Assembly (NCBI GenBank): GCA_017461745.1
Contig: JAFTXE010000080.1
Coordinates: 1-35,777 of the forward strand
Origin: Clostridia bacterium
Lineage (GTDB): Bacteria > Bacillota > Clostridia > Oscillospirales > CAG-272
Length of the DNA stretch: 35,777 bases
Reading direction: 5' to 3'
The translations under genes and the position numbers were made by a program. The stretch's first letter is position 1, and every line of letters begins with the position of its first letter. Positions 17,300 to 25,416 of the stretch are shown one piece after another. The notes under the pieces are model-generated. The model was not told the DNA's origin. It did no database searches and saw only the letters and a list, made by a program, of their open reading frames with translations.

Positions 17300-18217
17300 T
17301 CAGCGTAAAAATCCGTTGATTATCTCCTCTTCAGCTTCCTTTTCGGTAAGTCCGAGAGTCATGAGCTTAACAAGCTGCTCACCCGCTATTTTTCCGATAG
17401 CCGCCTCGTGTATCAGCGACGCTTCGGGATTCTGAGCAAGTATCTCAGGAATAGCCGCAACCGTCGCGTCGTCCATTATAATAGCATCGCACTCGGTGTG
17501 TCCCGAACACTTGGCGTTACCCCTTATCCTCGATATAAATTTTTGATGCGAAGAACCCTTAGCGACTGAGCGGGATATAACGTGAGTGCCCGCTCCGTCC
17601 TCAGCAAGCTCTACGTCAAACTCCGTTTCAGCGTACTGAGAGCCGTGAGTCATTATCTTCTCATGCACTATGAGTGTTGCATTTTTCATCACAACTCCCG
17701 TGGTCTTTCTTATCGTAGAATCAACGCCTTTTATCTGCGCCGTTTCCATTTCCATGCGCGAACCTTCTTGTAATTCAACGTGTGTGTGAGGATTCATTAT
17801 ATTTTTTCCATTGCCATCACCCTCACCGTAATGCTTTTCTATATATTTGCATTTTGCATTTTTCGCCAGATAAAACGAATGTATTCCGCTGTGCTCAGAG
17901 GTCTCTGCTCCACCGTTGTGAATGCCGCAGCCAGCCACTATAGTGACATCCGCATCCTCGCCGATGTGAAAATCATTGTAAACAAGCTCCTTGAGCCCCG
18001 TCTGCGAAAGTATGACGGGGATATGCACGCTCTCGTTCTTAGTTCCCGCCTTTATATATATGTCAATACCAGGCTTGTCCTCCTTGGTTACTATAGCGAT
18101 ATTCTCCGAGGAGTTCTTGCCGTGAAGCTTTCCGTTAATTCTAAGCGAATATGCGCCCTCGGGCACTTCGTGAATACCTGCAACCTCTCTGAGCAGATCC
18201 TGTTGTATTTTATCCAT
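17300..18217 (-). CDS. Short SufB/SufD-family Fe-S cluster assembly scaffold (SMS-like)
   Basis: Works with the SufC ATPase next door to build and deliver Fe-S clusters. The product is 305 residues, much shorter than E. coli SufB (about 495), and consists of the beta-helix core and the helical C-terminus only. Conserved elements seen: AKCSGHTECDAI (Cys237, His240, Glu242, Cys243) and the C-terminal LIHEAAIGKIAGEQ with His270-Glu271, equivalent to the SufB/SufD interface residues. The start ATG at 18217 is preferred to an upstream in-frame TTG at 18238 because AGGAGG lies at the right distance. It is 17 bases behind sufC. With no sufD, sufS or sufU here, it matches the two-gene SufBC (SMS) type known from anaerobes. 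Confidence 0.88.
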   Translation of the reverse strand: MDKIQQDLLREVAGIHEVPEGAYSLRINGKLHGKNSSENIAIVTKEDKPGIDIYIKAGTKNESVHIPVILSQTGLKELVYNDFHIGEDADVTIVAGCGIHNGGAETSEHSGIHSFYLAKNAKCKYIEKHYGEGDGNGKNIMNPHTHVELQEGSRMEMETAQIKGVDSTIRKTTGVVMKNATLIVHEKIMTHGSQYAETEFDVELAEDGAGTHVISRSVAKGSSHQKFISRIRGNAKCSGHTECDAIIMDDATVAAIPEILAQNPEASLIHEAAIGKIAGEQLVKLMTLGLTEKEAEEEIINGFLR

Positions 18218-18234
18218 AAAGCCTGTTCCTCCTC

Positions 18235-18942
18235 TCAAAAATTCTCCGTAAACTTACAGCCCGTCTGAACGTTCATAAGCTTAGGAAATACCTTTTCTCT
18301 GTCGCCGTATTCAACGACCTCTCCACCCGCAAGCACGACTATCTTGTCCGCAATGTTGAGTATCCTCTCCTGATGAGATATTATCATTATCGTACCGTGA
18401 GTGCGCTCGTGCATCTTCTCAAATACCTTGATAAGATTGTTGAAGCTCCACAAGTCAATTCCCGCCTCAGGCTCGTCAAAGACTGATAGTGCCGTGCTTC
18501 TTGCGTTTATCATAGCGATTTCTATTCGCTTAAGCTCACCGCCCGACAGTGAGGCATTAACCTCTCGGTTAATGTAGTCCTTGGCGCACAAACCAACCTC
18601 AGAAAGATACGCGCAAGCCTCAGACACACTCGTCTTTTTGCCCGCGGCAAGAGAAATGAGGTACTGAACCGTCAAGCCCTTGAAGCGCACGGGCTGCTGA
18701 AATGCAAAGCTTATACCCGATTTTGCTCTGTCGGTAACGGACATATCGGTAATATCCTCACCGTTCATATATATTCTTCCCTCGGTGGGAGTTATGATAC
18801 CTGCGACGAGCTTCGCAAGCGTGGACTTTCCGCTTCCGTTAGGTCCCGTTATAGCGACAAATCTGTCGGATATATTAAGATTTATATTTTTCAGTATCTG
18901 CTTATCGCCGACACCGTATGAAACGTTTTTGAATTCTAACAT
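18235..18942 (-). CDS. sufC: SufC Fe-S assembly ATPase
   Basis: ABC-type soluble ATPase of 235 residues that drives conformational change of its SufB-like partner during Fe-S cluster assembly. Walker A is GPNGSGKS at 33-40, the Q-loop lies in FAFQQPVRFKGL (80-90), the signature LSGGE at 132-136, Walker B with DEPEAGID at 156-163 (the DEPEAGLD form is a SufC hallmark), and the H-loop His190 in IISHQER. The start ATG at 18942 has AAGGAG at good spacing. First gene of a two-gene operon with its own promoter. The PEAG motif separates it from ordinary transport ATPases. Confidence 0.94.
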   Translation of the reverse strand: MLEFKNVSYGVGDKQILKNINLNISDRFVAITGPNGSGKSTLAKLVAGIITPTEGRIYMNGEDITDMSVTDRAKSGISFAFQQPVRFKGLTVQYLISLAAGKKTSVSEACAYLSEVGLCAKDYINREVNASLSGGELKRIEIAMINARSTALSVFDEPEAGIDLWSFNNLIKVFEKMHERTHGTIMIISHQERILNIADKIVVLAGGEVVEYGDREKVFPKLMNVQTGCKFTENF

Positions 18943-18972
18943 AATTTCTCCTTAAATAAAAGCTACCACAAT

Positions 18973-19001
18973 ATTATACTCTATTTTCGACAAAATTTCA
19001 A
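18973..19001 (-). promoter_or_regulatory. Sigma-A promoter of the sufC operon
   Basis: Minus strand: -35 TTGAAA (18996-19001), 17-base spacer, -10 TATAAT (18973-18978). The leader is short, about 25 bases. No SufR or IscR-like site is obvious. Confidence 0.8.
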
Positions 19002-19125
19002 GAGGAATATTACATTTTGATTTTTTATCTTTTATTTCGCTTTATTTTTGTGATGATTTTTTATATTTATATCTTATAATTTCCTTGGATTTAAATACAT
19101 ATGAGAAATAAAATTGTGATGTTTT

Positions 19126-20193
19126 TTATCTCATATCAAGTATGAGGTCAAGCTCGCTTTCGTGGACTATCTGTACCACAAGCGTCGCTCCGTATTGCTC
19201 GGACGTATCGGGCTCGGACATTAGTGTGTTCTTATAGTAAACTCTGTCAAAGGTGTTCGAGAAGTACGGCATGAGCTGAATTCTGTCCCAATCATCCGCG
19301 CACTCAATTACTACGCATTCTCCACCATCTTCAGCTCCGTCCAAGCGTTGCGTAAGAACGTAACCCTTTTCGTTATAGACCGTCTCGTAGGAGTCGCCGA
19401 AGGTATCCGAGAGCGAGACCGTTCTGTTTTTAACCGTCTGCTCAAGTCCCGCGCTGACCGCAATTCCCTTCCCGTCAGTAATTCGGGTATAAAAGTCGAT
19501 ATCATCTCGGTGTATTCTATCGACCTCTCTGCCTGTCTCCGCAAGAAATCTTGACACTATCTTAGCGTAGATGCAGTATGCTCCGTAAGCGTTTATAGAG
19601 TTCTCAGTGTTATTAACGCTTATCGGCGCGCCCTCCTCGGCAAGCATTGCTTCGGTAGGATTTATAAACGCCAACACTCCCCGTGACGAAAGATATTCAG
19701 TTACCTGAGATAGTCTTGTCCGCTCACTCTGCTTACCGAGATACCACGGCACGTATTCCTCTCCAACCGTAATGGAGTCCGGAATGACGACAAGCATATA
19801 TTCCATACCCTTGGCATTATATTCCGCTTCCCTTCTCGCCACGTTTATGGCAATTCGCTGTAGCTCCTCCTCGGAATATTCACAGCCGCCGATATAGTCA
19901 AGAAGCCTTTCATATCCGTTCTTTGAGTCCACAGCCTCAAATAGCCACTCGTCATCGCCTATTATTATATTTTCTCCGTCTATATGACCGAAAATCCTAT
20001 AATTCACAAATTTTACTACGTCGGATATTACACTATCGCCGTAAAATATATCGTTAAAGGATTTCCGCTCGCTTTCAGCATCGCCTCTGTCAGCGGCGAA
20101 CACGGTAGTTATTCCGATATACACCATAAAGGTAAGCAGAATACCCGCAAAAAGCGTTACGGTAAGAAAATCTATAGCCTTTCTTCTTTTCAC
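19126..20193 (-). CDS. AlgX/DHHW-like (SGNH-fold) exported protein lacking catalytic residues
   Basis: Type II membrane-anchored protein (helix 11-33, rest outside), 355 residues. The framework of the AlgJ/AlgX/DHHW family is clear: GDDEWLFEA (79-87), the SEEELQRIAINV helix, VVIPDSITVGEEYVPW (135-150), NAYGAYCIYAKI after the active-site motif, and LMPYFSNTFDRVYY (307-320). Yet the catalytic D-x-H-W motif is replaced by NTENSIN (195-201) and the GDSF serine motif by ECADDWD (297-303). Family members acetylate cell-surface polysaccharides together with an MBOAT protein, and such a gene lies 12 bases upstream (20205-21611), itself lacking catalytic residues. The reading frame is intact, so a pseudoenzyme is more likely than a pseudogene. 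Confidence 0.85.
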   Translation of the reverse strand: MKRRKAIDFLTVTLFAGILLTFMVYIGITTVFAADRGDAESERKSFNDIFYGDSVISDVVKFVNYRIFGHIDGENIIIGDDEWLFEAVDSKNGYERLLDYIGGCEYSEEELQRIAINVARREAEYNAKGMEYMLVVIPDSITVGEEYVPWYLGKQSERTRLSQVTEYLSSRGVLAFINPTEAMLAEEGAPISVNNTENSINAYGAYCIYAKIVSRFLAETGREVDRIHRDDIDFYTRITDGKGIAVSAGLEQTVKNRTVSLSDTFGDSYETVYNEKGYVLTQRLDGAEDGGECVVIECADDWDRIQLMPYFSNTFDRVYYKNTLMSEPDTSEQYGATLVVQIVHESELDLILDMR

Positions 20194-20204
20194 AGCTTAC
20201 CTCC

Positions 20205-21611
20205 TCATATTATTATATATCTGAACGGCGAATAATTGTACATTTCGAATTGCGGCAAAAAGAATATTGCGCAACACACGAACATAACAAGGAGCGCCGC
20301 AAGCCCCAAGTAATCAACCGCAGCCGCCGCTCTGACGCTAAGTCGCGCTCTTATGCTCTCCACCCATTTGGTTCTCGGTATAAGCGTTACAGCGCCAATG
20401 AGCGATACGAAAAGATACTTTCTTCCCGAGAAGGATATAAGTACCATATCGGTCTGATATTCAGCATTATCAAAGCTTATATCAGCGATGTAGTCAAGCA
20501 CAGACGGATTACTGCCGCTTATGGTCATAAACATCCAGAAAACGCCGATAACCAGCACGGTAAGCATTCCGAAAACAGTTCTCAAGCCAGCTCTGCCATC
20601 CTTATGCGCTTTGTCAAGCTTAAGCGTTGCCGACGCCATGGAAAATGCAATAAGCGGAATACATACGAGGAGCGCCGATAGCTCAGTTCTGACGAAAACA
20701 ACGGTGCATACGCAAAATACCGTTATCTTAAAGAGTGTTGAGCCTTGTCTGCCCGTTGCTTCTCCAAGCGGACGAACAATATATTTAGCAGTCCACGTTC
20801 TGACGCTCCCAAACAGCGCCTTGGAATACTCGTTGACAGTAGCGGTCTTGAACGGATGCGCATCGACCTCGGGAACGTTTATGCCGAACATTCTTGATAT
20901 GCCAACTGCCATATCGTAATATCCCGAAAGAGAGAAAAATACTCCAAAGTATATCAGCATAAGCAATAGCAATATAATTGCGAGATTGGGAGAATCCCAT
21001 GAATAAGCGAATATTTTATCATATCCGTCAATGAGTACCGCTCCTACCGCTATTCTCTTAATAAAGCCTATTATAAACAGACGTATTCCGTCAGAAAAGC
21101 GCGGAAGTGACATATCGATAGCATCGTCCTCGGTGAGCTTTTTGAAGCTTTGGTAGTCAACAAACGGACCTACGAGCATTATCGGAAAAAAGGTAATGTA
21201 CAGCCAAAGCTCTCTGAAGTCCTCCTCGGCAGTATCACCGTACGTCACGTCCCAGATATAAGCCGCGGCGCAAAGCGCGGGAAGCGTTATCCCTGTCGGA
21301 TAGACGTATCCGAAGTCTGAAAAATACGCAAGCTGACGTACGAGTATAAGCCACACCACAGGCAACGCACCCATTGCGACGCCTAACACCCGACGCTTAA
21401 CGCCTACCGCTATCCGAGCGGCAAAGTAAGCATATAAAACAAGAAGCGGAAGCCATACGAGATTCCAAAGAGAATGCAGATTAAGCATTATGTGAAATAC
21501 TCCGCATACGCATATAAGGCACAGCTTTTTTCTGTTTTTACCGAAAAGCGCGCAGAATATCGTCGCAAGCGGTAAAAACAAAAACACAAACGCAGGCGCG
21601 GTAAATAACAC
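20205..21611 (-). CDS. MBOAT (AlgI/DltB-like) membrane protein lacking catalytic histidines
   Basis: Integral membrane protein of 468 residues with about ten helices, normal size for AlgI/PatA-type O-acyltransferases, which pass acyl groups across the membrane to a surface partner. The family signature SGYYDMAVGISRMFG (229-243) and the FFPIMLVGPFVDYQSF segment (141-156) are well kept. The usual EFWRRWHISLSxWFRDY block is EYSKALFGSVRTW (261-273) here, with Phe267 at the His position, and the LWHG site is VFVRT (305-309). Both conserved histidines are therefore absent. The start is GTG at 21611 with GGAGGGG upstream. First gene of an operon with the AlgX-like gene; the pair probably acts together, in a non-enzymatic or altered role. 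Confidence 0.87.
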   Translation of the reverse strand: MLFTAPAFVFLFLPLATIFCALFGKNRKKLCLICVCGVFHIMLNLHSLWNLVWLPLLVLYAYFAARIAVGVKRRVLGVAMGALPVVWLILVRQLAYFSDFGYVYPTGITLPALCAAAYIWDVTYGDTAEEDFRELWLYITFFPIMLVGPFVDYQSFKKLTEDDAIDMSLPRFSDGIRLFIIGFIKRIAVGAVLIDGYDKIFAYSWDSPNLAIILLLLMLIYFGVFFSLSGYYDMAVGISRMFGINVPEVDAHPFKTATVNEYSKALFGSVRTWTAKYIVRPLGEATGRQGSTLFKITVFCVCTVVFVRTELSALLVCIPLIAFSMASATLKLDKAHKDGRAGLRTVFGMLTVLVIGVFWMFMTISGSNPSVLDYIADISFDNAEYQTDMVLISFSGRKYLFVSLIGAVTLIPRTKWVESIRARLSVRAAAAVDYLGLAALLVMFVCCAIFFLPQFEMYNYSPFRYIII

Positions 21612-21651
21612 AACTCCCCCTCCTTTTCCAAATTTTATACCGTTATATTAT

Positions 21652-21680
21652 ATGATACCACATTTCACGACTTTTTTCAA
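21652..21680 (-). promoter_or_regulatory. Sigma-A promoter of the MBOAT operon (extended -10)
   Basis: Minus strand: -35 TTGAAA (21675-21680), 17-base spacer, -10 TATCAT (21652-21657) preceded by TGG, an extended -10. Confidence 0.7.
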
Positions 21681-21713
21681 TCGTTTTGTTAGATTTTTAT
21701 TGAATGAAGAATG

Positions 21714-21904
21714 AAGTTAGTTTGTGGAGAGGATTTTTTGTCAGAAATTTTCTTGAAAGAAAGTTTCCGACACCTTCAAAGAACTTGAAACAAATAATAT
21801 TAAAGTTGTTGGAATATAATGCTGTGCTTACGTGGAAGTACGGTACTTTCTGAGGTGGAAACCACGTCAAACGCTGCTGCACGTTTGACGGGTTTCTTTT
21901 TTGA
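21714..21904 (+). repeat. 200-bp interspersed repeat, family R, copy B
   Basis: Same family as 17090-17295 but in opposite orientation, so its terminator-like hairpin and T-run point along the plus strand. It lies just upstream of the MBOAT promoter and forms a facing pair with copy C (22273-22480). Confidence 0.85.
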
Positions 21905-21921
21905 AAAAGTTAGTGCGTTCC

Positions 21922-22260
21922 ACCGCAAAGGCTCTCCTTATAGGAGAGCTGACTGAGAGTTTTACAGATATACGCACCATGTTCGCACACTCTATGTGTC
22001 ATCCTGAGCGTACGCACTTTATTGGGAGAACCTAAAGTACAATTCGACAAAGTTTGCGCAAGCAAACGTTGTCGCATCGTTTATTTGGTTCACCCACTTA
22101 AGTTTTATATGCTCAGAATGACACGGAAAGAGTTCAAACATAGCGCTAAAAATATACTTACGTGCGTTTTAAGGTGACACTATCGCAAAGAGCACGCTGC
22201 CTTCGTCAGCTACCCTCATCAGTCAGCTGACGCTGGCAGCTCTCTTACAAGGAGAGCCTT
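21922..22260. repeat. Inverted-repeat-bounded gene-free element between repeat copies B and C
   Basis: About 340 bases without an ORF. It is bounded by inverted arms that are themselves hairpins: AAAGGCTCTCC...GGAGAGCTG (21927-21951) and CAGCTCTC...GAGAGCCTTT (22236-22261). A second nested inverted pair is GTGTCATCCTGAGC (about 21996-22009) against GCTCAGAATGACAC (about 22112-22125). This layout is MITE-like; no transposase is present in the window. Confidence 0.6.
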
Positions 22261-22272
22261 TGAAGTTGTTCG

Positions 22273-22480
22273 CACCGCACCTTTAAATAAAAAAAGAAAC
22301 CCGTCAAATGTGCAGCAGCGTTTGACGTGGTTTCCACCTTAGAAAAAATGCTGCACTTAAAATTAAGCACAGCATTATATTCCAACAACTTTAATATTTA
22401 TTTGTTTCAAGTTCTTTGAAGGTGTCGGAAACTTTCTCTCAAGAAAGTTTCTGACAAAAAAACCATTCACAAACTAACTT
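22273..22480 (-). repeat. 200-bp interspersed repeat, family R, copy C (terminator of the ABC importer operon)
   Basis: Same orientation as copy A. It begins about 20 bases after the stop codon of the ATPase gene at 22502, and its second hairpin with T-run (about 22288-22345) should terminate the minus-strand importer transcript. Confidence 0.85.
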
Positions 22481-22501
22481 CCCCAAACACCCAAAAATGC
22501 G

Positions 22502-23299
22502 TTATTTGCTAAGCAAAGCGCGGTCGTTGGAGAACTCCTCACCGCTCGTCTGAGAGAATTTCTCAATAAGCGCTTCTACAGTAAGCTTTTTCTTTTCCTC
22601 ACCCGAGACGTCAAATATAATACGACCCTCGTGCATCATGATAAGTCTGTTACCGTGAGCTATTGCGTCACGCATATTATGAGTAACCATCATAGCCGTA
22701 AGGTGATTATCAGCTATAAGCTTATCGGATATTTCAAGCACCTTTGCCGCAGTCTTAGGGTCGAGAGCCGCCGTATGCTCGTCAAGAAGCAAAAGCTTCG
22801 GCTGTTTTATCGTCGCCATGAGCAAGGTCAGCGCCTGTCTCTGTCCACCCGAAAGAAGACCTACCTTCGCTGTCATTCTATCCTCAAGTCCAAGGTCAAG
22901 AATGGAGAGCAGCTCTCTGAAATACGCTTTTTCCTTTGAGGATATACCCCATTTAAGCGTTCGGTGCTGTCCTCTTCTTGCCGCTATTGCGAGGTTTTCC
23001 TGTATCTCCATAGTAGCGGCAGTTCCCATCATCGGGTCCTGAAATACTCTTCCGATATACTTGGATCTTTTATGCTCGGGGAGACTTGCTATGTTCTGCC
23101 CCTCTATCTTAATGCTTCCGCTGTCTATATGCCACGCACCCGAAATAGCGTTAAGCGTCGTGGATTTTCCCGCGCCGTTTCCACCTATTATGGTAACGAA
23201 ATCGCCCGCGTTAAGATGAAGGTCAACTCCCTGCAAAGCCTTTTTCGCGTTTACCGTTCCTGGATTGAATGTCTTACGAACGTCTATAAGCTCTAACAT
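22502..23299 (-). CDS. TrpZ-like ABC transporter ATP-binding protein (amino-acid-type importer)
   Basis: Cytoplasmic ATPase of 265 residues that energises the importer encoded just upstream. Walker A is GGNGAGKS (39-46), the Q-loop is VFQDPMMGTAA (85-95), the signature LSGGQRQ starts at 149, Walker B is LLLLDEHTAALD (169-180) and the H-loop His is 207. Its gene follows the permease with one base between stop and start, so the two are coupled. It belongs to the group that works with ABC_sub_bind (TrpX-type) lipoproteins, related to branched-chain amino acid ATPases. The substrate is probably an aromatic amino acid, judged from family and the T-box leader. Confidence 0.92.
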   Translation of the reverse strand: MLELIDVRKTFNPGTVNAKKALQGVDLHLNAGDFVTIIGGNGAGKSTTLNAISGAWHIDSGSIKIEGQNIASLPEHKRSKYIGRVFQDPMMGTAATMEIQENLAIAARRGQHRTLKWGISSKEKAYFRELLSILDLGLEDRMTAKVGLLSGGQRQALTLLMATIKQPKLLLLDEHTAALDPKTAAKVLEISDKLIADNHLTAMMVTHNMRDAIAHGNRLIMMHEGRIIFDVSGEEKKKLTVEALIEKFSQTSGEEFSNDRALLSK

Positions 23300-23300
23300 T

Positions 23301-24263
23301 TTAAGCTACCTCCTTCTTTTCCTTTTTCTCAGCCTTCTTCGCTTCCTTAAGCTGCTGCTTGGCGGCACGCTTTTCAGCTTTAGCCGCGCCCGAGAAATAC
23401 CTCTTTTGCCAATAAGGGAACGCAAGGAAGAGAGCGACGAGTACGGCGGATATCATTCTGAGCAAGTCCGCGTCAAGTCCGATAAAGATAACCGTCGCAT
23501 AAACTATGTAGTAAACTATACCGCCGAATACAACGGTAAAGAGCTTGATCGCAAAGTTATTGCGCGCCATCCAGCCAAACAGCGCCTCGCCGATAATTAC
23601 CGCGGCAAGTCCCGTAACTATAGCTCCCTTACCCATATTGATATCGGAGTTACCCTGATACTGAGCAAGCAATGCGCCCGCAAGAGCAACGATACCGTTT
23701 GAAAGCATAAGTCCTATTATTTTGGTAAAATTGGTGTTGATACCTTGCGCGCGGCTCATATTGAGGTTTGCGCCCGTAGCTCTTATCGACGCACCGAACT
23801 CCGTTCCGAAGAACATATACAAGAGCGCTACCAAGACGAATACAAACAGAGCAAGAATTACCAGCGTTCTGTAAATTTCAATTCGGTATATCAGCAAATC
23901 GTACTTTGCGGCTGGGAGAGGTTGGTTTGCCGCGCCCATGATTTTGAGATTGACAGACCAGAGAATAAGCTGGGTAAGGATACCCGAAAGAATTGCGGGG
24001 ATACCCATAAAGGTGTGGAATAATCCCGTAAGCAGACCCGTAAGCATACCTGCTACTACGGCGCAAATGAGAGCCAACCACATGGGCAAGCCGTTTACAG
24101 TCATAACCGCGCATACAGCCGCGCCCGTACAAATAGAGCCGTCAACGGTAAGGTCTGCGATATCAAGTATCTTATAGGTGATATACACGCCTATTGCCAT
24201 GATACCCCAGATTATTCCCTGCGCCACTGCGCCCGGGAGAGAGTCCAAATAGTTTATAAACAT
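23301..24263 (-). CDS. TrpY-like ABC transporter permease
   Basis: Integral membrane permease of 320 residues with about eight helices and a very basic C-terminal tail (Lys/Glu/Ala-rich, from about residue 290). Typical elements of this permease family are GAVAQGIIWGIMAIGVYITY at the start, the DLTVDGSICTGAAV segment and ATGANLNMSRAQGIN in the middle. The start is set at the ATG at 24263 (MFINYLDS), with AGAAAGGA upstream; the longer frame back to 24341 would run through the hairpin at 24312-24344 and gives a non-membrane-like prefix. It forms one operon with the lipoprotein at 24370 and the ATPase at 22502. Confidence 0.92.
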   Translation of the reverse strand: MFINYLDSLPGAVAQGIIWGIMAIGVYITYKILDIADLTVDGSICTGAAVCAVMTVNGLPMWLALICAVVAGMLTGLLTGLFHTFMGIPAILSGILTQLILWSVNLKIMGAANQPLPAAKYDLLIYRIEIYRTLVILALFVFVLVALLYMFFGTEFGASIRATGANLNMSRAQGINTNFTKIIGLMLSNGIVALAGALLAQYQGNSDINMGKGAIVTGLAAVIIGEALFGWMARNNFAIKLFTVVFGGIVYYIVYATVIFIGLDADLLRMISAVLVALFLAFPYWQKRYFSGAAKAEKRAAKQQLKEAKKAEKKEKKEVA

Positions 24264-24311
24264 GGAAAAGGATTTCCTTTCTAAATCTTTATAAAAACCG
24301 AAATTCGACAG

Positions 24312-24344
24312 CGAATGTGCCGACGGTAACCGTCGGCACATTCG
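24312..24344 (-). promoter_or_regulatory. Perfect intercistronic hairpin between binding protein and permease
   Basis: Perfect 15-bp inverted repeat (24312-24326 with 24330-24344) and a 3-base loop, in the 106-base gap between the binding-protein stop and the permease start. No T-run follows, so it looks like an mRNA-stabilising or processing hairpin that would raise binding-protein level over permease, not a full terminator. Confidence 0.75.
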
Positions 24345-24369
24345 TTGCCGTTATAAAATTAGTATTAAA

Positions 24370-25347
24370 TTACTTTTCGATAGCAACGTATCCGTCTGCT
24401 TCAAGAGCGTCGGTGTCAATACCAACAGCCTCGCAGATGTCCTTGTTGTACTTCTTCTTAAGCTTTTCCTCGGGAGTGTAAGCAATAGCCATCTCGGAGA
24501 TATCGGACTCAGCCTTGAGTATCTCTACAGCCATTTCACCAGTCTTGTAGCCAAGGTCGTAGTAGTCGATAGAGAGAGTTGCAACGCCTGTTCCTGCGCA
24601 GATACCCTCTTCACCCGCGATTACGGGAACCTTCTTATCAGCGATAGCGCCCCAGATAGCTTCTGCGTTGGAAGCCGCGGTGTTATCGGTGGGTATGTAG
24701 ATAACGTCCGCCCAATCAGCCGCACTCTGTGCAATAAGCATAACGTCAGTGCTATCGATGAAGGGATATTTCTTGCACTCAAGACCTTCCTCTTCAAGAA
24801 GTCTTGTAACTTCCTTAACCTGATAGTCGGAGTTAGGCTCTGCGGAGCAGTAAAGCATAGCAACCTTCTTAGCGTCGGGAACTATCTCGGTAACCATTGC
24901 AGCCTGTTTGTCAAGAGGAGCGAGGTCGGACGTACCTGAAACGTTTCCGCCAACCGTACCCGAGAAATCATCTATTTCAAGAGCCACGCCGTACTCGGTG
25001 ATGGAAGTACCGAGGATCGGAATGTCTTCGGTTGCGTTAGCGGCAGCCTGAAGAGCGCCCGTAGCGTTTGCCATGATAAGATCTACCTTTTTGTCAACGA
25101 ACGTACCTACGATGGTATTTGCGGTATCGTTTGAGCCTGCCGCGTTCTGAACGTCGATATTAACGTCTTCGCCGAACTCAGCAACAAGAGCGTCCTTAAA
25201 GCCTTCGGTAGCCGCGTCAAGAGCGACGTGCTGAACGAGCTGAACAACGCCAACGTTATACTTAGCGCCGCTACAGGACGTGAGGGACATTGTTCCGATC
25301 GCAAGTATAGCGACGAGAACCAGACATAAAATTTTCTTTGCTTTCAT
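24370..25347 (-). CDS. TrpX-like ABC transporter substrate-binding lipoprotein
   Basis: Extracellular lipoprotein of 325 residues, the substrate receptor of the importer. The signal peptide ends in the lipobox LTSC with Cys25. The mature part has the two-lobed ABC_sub_bind fold (KYNVGVVQLVQHVALDAA at the start, GTSITEYGVALEI, and VPVIAGEEG near the end), as in TrpX-type proteins. The start ATG has AGGAG upstream. It is the first gene of the operon and is preceded by a T-box riboswitch, which ties expression to uncharged tRNA and argues for amino-acid uptake. The exact amino acid depends on the T-box specifier (see 25550-25552). Confidence 0.93.
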   Translation of the reverse strand: MKAKKILCLVLVAILAIGTMSLTSCSGAKYNVGVVQLVQHVALDAATEGFKDALVAEFGEDVNIDVQNAAGSNDTANTIVGTFVDKKVDLIMANATGALQAAANATEDIPILGTSITEYGVALEIDDFSGTVGGNVSGTSDLAPLDKQAAMVTEIVPDAKKVAMLYCSAEPNSDYQVKEVTRLLEEEGLECKKYPFIDSTDVMLIAQSAADWADVIYIPTDNTAASNAEAIWGAIADKKVPVIAGEEGICAGTGVATLSIDYYDLGYKTGEMAVEILKAESDISEMAIAYTPEEKLKKKYNKDICEAVGIDTDALEADGYVAIEK

Positions 25348-25416
25348 GATGGAAAATCTCCTAAAAAAATATTATTTCAACGGGCGCATATGTCCCGCAA
25401 AAACCAAAAATAAATC

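Noticed and set aside
19126..21611. Pseudogenisation of the MBOAT/AlgX-like pair
   Set aside because: Both frames are full length without frameshift or stop, share good ribosome binding sites and a promoter, and keep non-catalytic family motifs.
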